Assembly: GCA_044375275.1 (NCBI GenBank)
Contig: JBILMZ010000091.1
Coordinates: 1 to 12,811, forward strand
Direction: 5' to 3'
Length of the DNA: 12,811 nt
Source of the DNA: SZUA-430 sp044375275
GTDB lineage: Bacteria > Pseudomonadota > Alphaproteobacteria > Micropepsales > Micropepsaceae
Shown here: positions 1-5,560 of the stretch, piece after piece
Position numbering within the stretch: the stretch's first letter is position 1
Layout of the letters: the number at the start of each line of letters is the position of its first letter
The notes under the pieces: model-generated
What the model was told of the DNA's origin: nothing
The model's database searches: none
What the model saw: only the letters and a program-made list of their open reading frames with translations
Position numbers and translations under genes: made by a program

Positions 1-347
1 ATCGGCACACTCTTGGGGTCGGCCCGGAGGGTGCCCGCATGCCGCCCCCGAATGGTCCACGAAGGCAGGGACGAGGATGGCTGGGCTGCGATGTCACGGT
101 CTTCGAAGGCGCGGATGATCTTGGACTGAAGATCAGGCCCGAGATCACCCTTCATCCCTTTGGGAACCTCTACTACCACCGTTGTCACGCTGAGTGACGG
201 ATTGAGCATGGCCTGGTTTCGCGGAACATCTTCAAACGCCCGCGGAATGGCAAACGGATCCTCCATGCCAAGCGGTTCGGTGACCGACGCGCATGAAGCG
301 AGCAAGGCCGGGAAGATGAACAGGGTCAGCAACTGCAGTTTTTTCAT
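1..347 (-). CDS. Putative outer-membrane lipoprotein (3' part cut by window edge)
   Basis: Reading from an ATG at 347, the frame stays open to the left edge, giving 115 codons of an incomplete gene. Residues 1-19 form a lipoprotein signal peptide: Lys at 2-3, a hydrophobic stretch LQLLTLFIFPALLA, and a lipobox Leu-Ala-Ser-Cys with the lipidated Cys at 19. Residue +2 is Ala, not Asp, so by the Lol sorting rule the mature protein should go to the outer membrane. The rest is soluble-looking, with one beta-rich stretch (SVTTVVVEVP) and no domain I recognise. Its ATG overlaps the TGA of pgeF as ATGA, so it is probably translated by coupling and is the last or a late gene of the lgt operon. Its own maturation would need Lgt, encoded three genes upstream. 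Function unknown. Confidence 0.8.
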   Translation of the reverse strand, partial: MKKLQLLTLFIFPALLASCASVTEPLGMEDPFAIPRAFEDVPRNQAMLNPSLSVTTVVVEVPKGMKGDLGPDLQSKIIRAFEDRDIAAQPSSSLPSWTIRGRHAGTLRADPKSVP

Positions 348-1120
348 GGCTTCAACATGATCGCCGAGATGTTGCGGCCATACTGGCTTTCCTTGCGATG
401 CGTGGTCCTGCGATACGAAAAATAGCGGCCCTCCAGTTCATAGGTGCAGGCCCCAAGAACAGAAAAGGAGGCAATCGCGGCCTGCTCGAGCCTGAAGGAA
501 ACAAACGCCGGGAGATCAAACATCCAGTGATCCGCGCGCGTAGATGGCACAAAGAACCGCACCAGGCTAGCGTCCAGACTGGCGAAGCGCTCCCGGAATT
601 CAGGCCCGACTTCGTAGTTCTTCTGGCTGATGCAGGGGCCGACTGCTGCGTGAATGCGCGATCGCCTGGCGCCAAGGTCCTCCATGGCAGCGACGACAGC
701 TTCTGCGACGCCCTTGAAGGCCCCTTGCCATCCGGCATGCGCGGAACCCACCACGCCCGCTTCAGGGTCGGCGAAGAGCACCGGCGCACAATCGGCAGCA
801 AGCACACCCAGCGCAATGCCCGGCACGCACGTGACCATCGCATCGCCATGCGGCGCGTGCTCCCTCAGCCACGGCTTCTCCACACGGATCACATCAGCAC
901 TGTGGACCTGATAGGCGGTGATGAGACTGTCCGTGTCGGCACCCAGTGACTCCGCAACAACCTGGCGATTTCGCCGAACCAGCACCGGGTCGTCATCCGA
1001 GCCGTAACCGCAATTGAGTGACGCAAACACGCCTGCGGACGAGCCACCCTCCCGCCCCCAGAATCCGTGCGAGATGGTTGCGCAGGCAGAAAGCTGCGTC
1101 GACTTCAGTGCCTGGGTCAC
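344..1120 (-). CDS. pgeF: Peptidoglycan editing factor PgeF (YfiH/laccase-domain family)
   Basis: This 258-residue protein matches the usual length of the cytoplasmic YfiH/PgeF family, often annotated 'polyphenol oxidase'. Visible family landmarks are HGFWGREGGSS near 18-28, YQVHSADV at 70-77, the AADCAPV block at 108-114, AHAGWQG at 127-133, GPCISQKNYEVG at 161-172 and a C-terminal YFSYRR at 233-238. His73, Cys111 and His128 occupy the expected metal-site positions. In E. coli PgeF removes UDP-MurNAc mis-charged with L-Ser; other family members act on purine nucleosides, so the exact activity here is inferred. The start is a GTG whose GTGA overlaps the stop of the upstream methyltransferase gene; there is no nearby in-frame ATG. 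The stop overlaps the lipoprotein start as ATGA. It belongs to the lgt operon. Confidence 0.92.
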   Translation of the reverse strand: MTQALKSTQLSACATISHGFWGREGGSSAGVFASLNCGYGSDDDPVLVRRNRQVVAESLGADTDSLITAYQVHSADVIRVEKPWLREHAPHGDAMVTCVPGIALGVLAADCAPVLFADPEAGVVGSAHAGWQGAFKGVAEAVVAAMEDLGARRSRIHAAVGPCISQKNYEVGPEFRERFASLDASLVRFFVPSTRADHWMFDLPAFVSFRLEQAAIASFSVLGACTYELEGRYFSYRRTTHRKESQYGRNISAIMLKP

Positions 1121-2208
1121 GAATGAAAGCCTGCAGGTTTGAGTGTGTCCGGAAACGTGGCGCAGATTACCTTGAACAGCGTGCCCATTGCATCAGGCGC
1201 CGTCAACCGCGCCAGTGCACGCCGCAACTGGGCGGCCTGGGCCTCGCTCGATCGTCGGAGCAGGACTTCGGTACGCTCGGTAACGCCGGTTTCGAACAAA
1301 AAGGCACGCTGATCCGCAAGCGGCCAGACATGGATGCCGACAGAAGCAAATCCGCGAGCGAGCAAGTCAAAGTCAACGTGAAAGGTCAAATCGCTGTCGC
1401 CAGGCGCTGACAGCACATCTGCCACGGCGTGATTGCGCACGGCCTGAAGCGTTTCCCCGACTGAAGGTACCGAATGGCCATAGTCGATGGCGAGCACCGC
1501 TCCCCGGTCGCGACGCAACCGCTCCCCGATGGAACACGCAATGCGCCACGCCGGTTCGCAATACTCGAATATGCTCTGCTCGGATGCATCGCGCACGCGA
1601 GCAGGAACCAGTGCTGAATAATCAGCTTCCGGACTGGCCCCGAACACAAGCCTGTCTTCGACGTCCAGCGCAATGACGCGCTCGAGCCAACGGCCGCCGG
1701 AGCGGATGAACTGGCGCGCCGGCAGGGCGTCGAAGAATTCGTTGCTCACGATTATGGTGGGCAAGCCTTCCGGAACCGCGTCAATCACCGAATGCCAGCG
1801 AATGAGGCCGGCTTCGGATGCAGACAGGCATTGACGCTGGACCTGCATGAGATGTGGACTGGTTTCGACCAGCGAAACCTGCGCCCCGCGCACGAAACCT
1901 GGCCGCACGCGACCCGAGCGCAGGATATCGGACATGAGCGTCCCCCGCCCCGGCCCCAGCTCCACCAGGTTGAAGGCGGCAGGCGAACCAAGCTGCTCCC
2001 AGATATCAATGCACCAGGCCCCGATGCACTCTCCAAAGACCTGGGAAATTTCCGGGGACGTAATGAAATCGCCACCGGGACCAATTGGATCCCGGCTCGC
2101 GTAGTAGCTGTCGGCACGCCCGCTGACCGCGAGATGAAAGAAGGTCGCGACCGACATCGGCCCATGCAGACTGGCGAGCTGCCTTATGTGTCGCTCGATA
2201 TCGTTCAT
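1117..2208 (-). CDS. SAM-dependent methyltransferase, MidA/NDUFAF7 family (DUF185)
   Basis: The 363 residues carry the family signatures in order: GDFITSPEISQVFGE at 46-60, the SAM-binding loop ELGPGRGT at 83-90 inside a Rossmann fold, SNEFFDALPARQF at 155-167, IDYGH at 241-245, LTFHVDF at 274-280 and MGTLFKV at 341-347. The eukaryotic relative NDUFAF7 dimethylates an arginine of the NDUFS2 subunit of respiratory complex I. The bacterial counterpart plausibly acts on NuoD, but that is inference. The ATG overlaps the lgt stop as ATGA and the gene ends in a GTGA overlap with pgeF, so lgt, this gene and pgeF are translationally coupled. No convincing Shine-Dalgarno sits before the ATG, as expected for a coupled gene. 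Family assignment is sure; substrate is not. Confidence 0.9.
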   Translation of the reverse strand: MNDIERHIRQLASLHGPMSVATFFHLAVSGRADSYYASRDPIGPGGDFITSPEISQVFGECIGAWCIDIWEQLGSPAAFNLVELGPGRGTLMSDILRSGRVRPGFVRGAQVSLVETSPHLMQVQRQCLSASEAGLIRWHSVIDAVPEGLPTIIVSNEFFDALPARQFIRSGGRWLERVIALDVEDRLVFGASPEADYSALVPARVRDASEQSIFEYCEPAWRIACSIGERLRRDRGAVLAIDYGHSVPSVGETLQAVRNHAVADVLSAPGDSDLTFHVDFDLLARGFASVGIHVWPLADQRAFLFETGVTERTEVLLRRSSEAQAAQLRRALARLTAPDAMGTLFKVICATFPDTLKPAGFHS

Positions 2209-3086
2209 GTCTTGAGCAGTGGCGCACCCTTCCGGTAAAGCGCATACCAGATGAAAAAGCCACCGAAGACGAACATGCCGATCGACAACAGTGTCCCCAT
2301 TGTCAGAAGGCCCCCAAGCACGAGCTGGTTGGAATCGCGGAAAAATATCTCGACGATGCTCCTGAACAGGCCATAGCCGATCCAGAAGACGGCAATGACC
2401 AGCCCTGGCCTGCGTAGAGCCTGGAAATTGTGAACCATCACGTGCAGCACCGCGAAAAGAACCAGGCCTTCAAGCGCAGCCTCGTACAGTTGCGAAGGAT
2501 GCCGGGCAGGGTTGCTCAGAATGGTCCCGTCAACGGCCCGGACGGCAGCTGTTGGAAACTCAACGGCCCAAGGCACGTCGGTGATCTTTCCGTAGAGCTC
2601 GCCGTTGATGAAATTGGCGAGACGCCCGAAGAACAGCCCGATCGGTGCTGCAACAGCCACAAGATCGCCAAGCGCAACAATGTCCAGATTCTTGCGGCGT
2701 GCAAACAGGATGATCGCGACCACCACGCCCAGGGCACCACCATGAAAGGACATGCCGCCCTCCCACGCCGCAAAGATTCTCCAGGGCGCACTCAGGAAGT
2801 GCTCTGTTTCGTAAACCAGCCCATAGAAGAGCACATAACCCAGACGCCCGCCGGCGATCACCCCGATAGCCGCCCAAACGAACAGGTCGCCGACATGGTC
2901 GGCATTTGCCTGTGGAGAGCCATTGAATGGCGGATCCTTCCACAGGCGCGGCGTTCGAATGAGCCTGAGGATATACCACCAGGCGCCCAGCAAACCGGCG
3001 ACATAGGCGAGCGCATACCAGCGGATCGCGAACGGACCTATCTGGATGAGGACAGGATCGATGTCAGGAAAGGGAATGACAAACAT
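2205..3086 (-). CDS. lgt: Prolipoprotein diacylglyceryl transferase
   Basis: This inner-membrane enzyme moves diacylglycerol from phosphatidylglycerol onto the lipobox cysteine of prolipoproteins, the first step of lipoprotein maturation. The 293 residues contain about seven hydrophobic segments and the diagnostic motifs: GGMSFHGGALG at 110-120 with the essential His at 115, the Lgt signature GRLANFINGELYG at 154-166 with Arg155, Asn158, Asn161 and Glu163, and RHPSQLYEA at 195-203. The ATG at 3086 is preceded only by a weak CGGA at Shine-Dalgarno distance; a second ATG four bases upstream is out of frame. It heads a four-gene operon and is followed by an ATGA overlap. Its donor lipid is made by the pathway that includes PgsA, encoded later in this window. 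Confidence 0.96.
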   Translation of the reverse strand: MFVIPFPDIDPVLIQIGPFAIRWYALAYVAGLLGAWWYILRLIRTPRLWKDPPFNGSPQANADHVGDLFVWAAIGVIAGGRLGYVLFYGLVYETEHFLSAPWRIFAAWEGGMSFHGGALGVVVAIILFARRKNLDIVALGDLVAVAAPIGLFFGRLANFINGELYGKITDVPWAVEFPTAAVRAVDGTILSNPARHPSQLYEAALEGLVLFAVLHVMVHNFQALRRPGLVIAVFWIGYGLFRSIVEIFFRDSNQLVLGGLLTMGTLLSIGMFVFGGFFIWYALYRKGAPLLKT

Positions 3087-3125
3087 GCATCGCGTCCGGT
3101 TTTGAGGAACCCTGAAAAGAGTGAC

Positions 3126-3131
3126 AGTATA
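3126..3131 (-). promoter_or_regulatory. Probable -10 element of the lgt operon promoter
   Basis: On the minus strand the sequence TATACT lies 39-45 bases upstream of the lgt ATG and would give a leader of roughly 30 bases. No good -35 hexamer stands 16-18 bases further up. A perfect 10-base palindrome, ATGACGTCAT (3153-3162), overlaps the expected -35 position and may be a binding site for an activator or repressor. This is motif reading only. Confidence 0.4.
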
Positions 3132-3193
3132 GACGATTGCTTGCCTTCGCAGATGACGTCATGGCGCATCTCTTGGAAAATCGGCGTCGCAGG

Positions 3194-3222
3194 TTGAACA
3201 TCCGAAGCGGGACTCGTGTAAA
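3194..3222 (+). promoter_or_regulatory. Sigma70-like promoter facing ybjN
   Basis: TTGAAC (3194-3199) and TGTAAA (3217-3222) are separated by exactly 17 bases, a good housekeeping promoter on the plus strand. It would start a transcript near 3230 that runs through the inverted repeats described below and into ybjN, giving a leader of about 320 bases, or that ends as a separate small RNA. It is the best plus-strand promoter I can find between lgt and ybjN. Confidence 0.5.
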
Positions 3223-3236
3223 TCGCAAGCAGACTC

Positions 3237-3262
3237 CTGCGTGAAAAAATGATTCACAGCAG
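3237..3262 (+). repeat. Inverted repeat / hairpin in the ybjN leader
   Basis: CTGCGTGAA (3237-3245) pairs with TTCACaGCAG (3253-3262): nine pairs, one bulged A at 3258, and a seven-base loop AAAATGA. The core GTGAA-N7-TTCAC could also be a protein-binding dyad in DNA. It starts about 7 bases after the predicted transcription start, so it would be the first hairpin of the transcript. Confidence 0.5.
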
Positions 3263-3271
3263 TGGAAATCA

Positions 3272-3290
3272 GGATGTCCGCAGGACATCC
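3272..3290 (+). repeat. Perfect 8-base inverted repeat with GCA loop
   Basis: GGATGTCC (3272-3279) and GGACATCC (3283-3290) are exact reverse complements around a three-base loop. No U-run follows at once (a TTTT appears about ten bases later at 3300-3303), so it is not a textbook terminator on the plus strand, and none follows on the minus strand. It may be an RNA hairpin or a DNA operator. Confidence 0.5.
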
Positions 3291-3333
3291 CCAAGCGCAT
3301 TTTATCAGTATCGACACAGTCCACATGAAGAAT

Positions 3334-3487
3334 GAGTCATGCCCTCGTATGACTCTTGCGAGGGATTCAACCTTTGGTGCACGCTCCCATTCATGGGAGG
3401 TGCTTCGCGTCGGGCTACTAGATGTGGAGCGTTTGTTTTCCGTGCCCGGAGCACCTGCCTGCGTACCCTTGCTAAATTGCCCTCTCG
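3334..3487 (+). ncRNA. Candidate structured RNA (leader element or small RNA) with a three-way junction
   Basis: There is no convincing protein here, but pairing is dense. An outer stem GAGGG (3360-3364)/CCCTC (3480-3484) encloses a second stem 3376-3384/3461-3467 (seven pairs, two-base bulge). That stem opens into a hairpin 3385-3398 (TCCCA/TGGGA) and directly into an arm 3399-3455 (GGTGCT/AGCACC, then CGGGC/GCCCG), with only five unpaired bases (3456-3460) closing the junction. At the 5' side, GAGTCAT (3334-3340)/ATGACTC (3349-3355) and CCCTCG (3342-3347)/CGAGGG (3359-3364) interlock as a possible pseudoknot, and the latter competes with the outer stem. I recognise no family: the SRP tetraloop region, RNase P core and tmRNA tag are absent. 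A divergent 6S RNA cannot be excluded. The strand follows from the promoter at 3194-3222. Boundaries are approximate. Confidence 0.45.
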
Positions 3488-3492
3488 TGTCA

Positions 3493-3518
3493 CCGCCGCC
3501 GGCCCACCCCGGCGGCGG
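3493..3518 (+). other. GC-rich 10-base-pair hairpin upstream of ybjN
   Basis: CCGCCGCCGG (3493-3502) and CCGGCGGCGG (3509-3518) are perfect reverse complements around CCCACC. The stability is terminator-like, but no U-tract follows on either strand. It could be the 3' boundary of the structured RNA, an attenuator-like element, or a barrier hairpin 35 bases before the ybjN start. Confidence 0.5.
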
Positions 3519-3553
3519 GCTGACTCTGGGGGATGGAAAGGCAGAACAGTCAG

Positions 3554-4054
3554 ATGAACACACTTCAGTTCGTAGCGCCGTCATCAGGCGACAATCCTCT
3601 GGAACTTGTAGAACAGCTCGCGTCACAGAACGAGTGGCTGTACGACCGGCCTGGCGATGAAGAAATGCACCTGTCCTTTCCGGGACAGACTGAAGACCAC
3701 CATTTGACCTTCAACTGGCGGCCGAATGTGGAAACCTTGCAGCTGTCGGTGCAGCTGGAGGTGAAGGTTCCCCGCGCAAAAAGGTCGGAAGTGGCATCCC
3801 TGATCAACATCATCAACGAGCAGCTTTGCCTCGGCCACTTCGAAATGTGGCCGGAAAGCGGGCAGGTGACGTATCGTCACGGCCTTTTGCTGCGCAATGC
3901 GATGGGAACGCCGGAACAGTGCGAAGGCATGATTGATGCCGCACTCGAAGCCTGCGAGCGCTATCATTCGACCTTCCAATTTGTGATCTGGGCTGGCAAA
4001 TCTGCTGCCGAAGCAGCAGCATCGGCGGTGTACCAGTGCCAGGGAAGCGCCTGA
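3554..4054 (+). CDS. YbjN-domain protein
   Basis: This 166-residue soluble protein looks like the alphaproteobacterial YbjN-domain family, a small alpha/beta fold often found next to proC whose biochemical role is unknown; E. coli YbjN affects motility and stress phenotypes. Supporting features are an N-terminal helix (NPLELVEQLASQNEW, 14-28), a run of beta strands (EMHLSFPG, HHLTFNWRP, LQLSVQLEVKVP), the helix EVASLINIINEQL followed by GHFEMWPESGQVTYRHGLLL (95-113), and a C-terminal helix CERYHSTFQFVIWAGKSAAEA. I chose ATG 3554, which has AAAGG 12 bases upstream. An in-frame ATG at 3533 would add seven residues but its only purine-rich site abuts the start codon. The 3' end overlaps proC by 19 bases, so the two are co-transcribed. 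Confidence 0.75.
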   Translation: MNTLQFVAPSSGDNPLELVEQLASQNEWLYDRPGDEEMHLSFPGQTEDHHLTFNWRPNVETLQLSVQLEVKVPRAKRSEVASLINIINEQLCLGHFEMWPESGQVTYRHGLLLRNAMGTPEQCEGMIDAALEACERYHSTFQFVIWAGKSAAEAAASAVYQCQGSA

Positions 4055-4896
4055 ACCAGTCAGGATCGGCCAGTTCCATTGGAACGGCCGCAGAACCGGT
4101 CGTCATTGTTGGCGCCGGCAACATGGGAGGCGCCATCGCGCTGGCGCTGGCAGCAGATGGTGACGCCAGTCACCTGCTGCTCATTGATCCGGCCCCCGGC
4201 CGCGCGCTGGCCGAATCATTGTCAGCAAGAGGCGCCCGCTTCGCCGCCGATGCCGCCGGACTGACCAATGCTTCTCCGACGGCAATCCTTCTTGCCGTCA
4301 AGCCACAGCTGATGGCGCAGGTCGCGCCGTCCTACGCACCCTACGCACATCGCGCATTGTTCATTTCCGTTGCGGCAGGAACCACACTCCAAAGCCTGGA
4401 CAGCTGGCTTGCCGGACCCGCAGCACTCGTGCGGTGCATGCCCAACCTGCCCGCTTCAATCGGCATGGGTGTGACAGCCGCGGTTGCCAGGCAGGGTACA
4501 CCGGCATCCGCGAAAGCGATGGCAGAACAGATTCTCAGGACCGTCGGCGACTTCATCTGGCTAGATGACGAAGCGCTACTCGATGCAGTGACGGCAGTAT
4601 CGGGATCAGGCCCCGCCTACGTGTTCCATCTCGTGGAGTGCCTCGCAGCGGCAGGCATTCAGCAAGGCCTGCCCGAAGACGTTGCCAACCTGCTCGCGCG
4701 CCGCACGATCGAAGGCGCTGGCGCGTTGCTGGGCCAATCTGCGAACTCACCCGCCGAACTCCGGGCATCCGTGACCAGTCCCGGCGGAACAACCGAGGCC
4801 GCGCTCCGGGTCCTGATGGAAAATCGCCGCACAGAGACGCTGTTTTCCGAAGCCGTCGCCAGCGCCACGCAACGCGCACGGGAACTTTCCAAATAA
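4036..4896 (+). CDS. proC: Pyrroline-5-carboxylate reductase
   Basis: This cytoplasmic enzyme makes L-proline from pyrroline-5-carboxylate with NAD(P)H, the last step of proline synthesis. The 286 residues show the dinucleotide-binding motif VVIVGAGNMGG at 22-32, AVKPQ at 87-91, CMPNLPASIGMG at 134-145, the substrate-site block AVSGSGPAYVF at 187-197 and the C-terminal signature SVTSPGGTTEAAL at 246-258, all in normal order and spacing. The only reasonable start is GTG 4036, which overlaps the end of ybjN by 19 bases and puts about 20 residues before the first beta strand, slightly longer than usual. No ATG, GTG or TTG in frame lies closer to the fold. Regulation is probably that of the shared ybjN transcript. 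Confidence 0.95.
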   Translation: MPGKRLNQSGSASSIGTAAEPVVIVGAGNMGGAIALALAADGDASHLLLIDPAPGRALAESLSARGARFAADAAGLTNASPTAILLAVKPQLMAQVAPSYAPYAHRALFISVAAGTTLQSLDSWLAGPAALVRCMPNLPASIGMGVTAAVARQGTPASAKAMAEQILRTVGDFIWLDDEALLDAVTAVSGSGPAYVFHLVECLAAAGIQQGLPEDVANLLARRTIEGAGALLGQSANSPAELRASVTSPGGTTEAALRVLMENRRTETLFSEAVASATQRARELSK

Positions 4897-4948
4897 TTGG
4901 ACACGGGAAGCGCCGGGCGGCAATGTTCGGCCCGAAGGGACCCGACCC

Positions 4949-5560
4949 ATGGCCACAAAGCAGACACCCGAACAGAAGTTCGTCACCGCCGCCTGCAAGG
5001 CGATCGAAGCGGACGGCTGGACGAACCTCAATCTGGCTGACGTCGCACGCAAGGCCAAGATCCCGCTCTCGACCGTCTATGACATCTGCCCGACGAAAGC
5101 ATCCTTGCTGCCCCTGATCGGCAAGGACGTCGACCTGCGGTTCCTGGAAAACGTGAGCGGAATTGACGAGACGATGCACGCACGCGACAGGGCATTCGAT
5201 GCGATCCTGTCCTGGTTCGAGCAACTGCAACCGCTCAAGCCGGTTTTCGCCGCCATCCGCAATGACAGCCGCGGTGACCTCAGCCTGATTGTCGATCTCG
5301 TCCCGATGGCCATGCGTAGCGCCCACTGGATCGCCGCGAGCGCCCGACTCCCGGACATTGGATGGCGCGGCTTCGCGGTTACGCGAGGAATCGGTCTGCT
5401 GCTGGCAGATACGCTCTCGGTCTGGCTGGCTGACAGCGATGACATGGCCAAGACGATGGCGCATATCGACCGGCGGCTGCGAACCATCGAGGAGTGGAAC
5501 GAGTCGTTTCAGCGCATCCGTCGCGACGCAACGTCCCGGAGCGACGCCGACGAAGACTAG
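4949..5560 (+). CDS. TetR-family transcriptional regulator
   Basis: The 203-residue protein starts with a TetR-type helix-turn-helix: a first helix around FVTAACKAIEADGW (11-24), then LADVARKAKIPLSTVYDICPTKASLL (29-54), matching the family pattern of DVA...A.IP..TVY....K..LL. The remainder is helical, as in TetR ligand/dimerisation domains, but resembles no ligand class I can name. An AAGGGA-like site (about 4935-4945) precedes the ATG. It lies 52 bases after proC on the same strand and is probably in the ybjN-proC transcript; its target is unknown. The ARKAKIP loop and the ICPTK segment deviate from the common G-V-S and Y-F-x-S-K forms, so DNA-binding specificity may be unusual. The TAG stop overlaps the stop of the convergent kinase gene in a CTAG. 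Confidence 0.8.
   Translation: MATKQTPEQKFVTAACKAIEADGWTNLNLADVARKAKIPLSTVYDICPTKASLLPLIGKDVDLRFLENVSGIDETMHARDRAFDAILSWFEQLQPLKPVFAAIRNDSRGDLSLIVDLVPMAMRSAHWIAASARLPDIGWRGFAVTRGIGLLLADTLSVWLADSDDMAKTMAHIDRRLRTIEEWNESFQRIRRDATSRSDADED

Larger units (their letters stand above)
3087..3553. other. Divergent intergenic region lgt-ybjN
   Basis: This is the only gap above 300 bases. It contains the lgt -10 element, the 10-base palindrome ATGACGTCAT at 3153-3162, the plus-strand promoter at 3194-3222 and five inverted-repeat elements up to 3518. The open frames crossing it have no recognisable protein features, so I treat it as regulatory or RNA-coding. Confidence 0.6.

Noticed and set aside
160..360. 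A 66-codon plus-strand open frame near the left edge
   Set aside because: It is the shadow of the lipoprotein gene, which has a clear signal peptide and lipobox on the opposite strand.
2430..3197. A 255-codon plus-strand open frame across lgt and its promoter
   Set aside because: Antisense to lgt, with a polar composition typical of reverse-complemented membrane genes and no domain.
3334..3518. SRP RNA, RNase P RNA or tmRNA as identity of the structured element
   Set aside because: No GGAAGG-type SRP loop with its flanks, no RNase P conserved core and no tmRNA tag-coding segment can be found. 6S RNA remains open because I cannot test it by eye.
3262..3660. A 132-codon plus-strand open frame spanning the structured region
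   Set aside because: It overlaps ybjN in another frame and its sequence is low in protein-like features. The base pairing explains the region better.
4553..5464. A 303-codon minus-strand open frame across proC and tetR
   Set aside because: Its translation shows no domain and it is opposite two well-supported genes.
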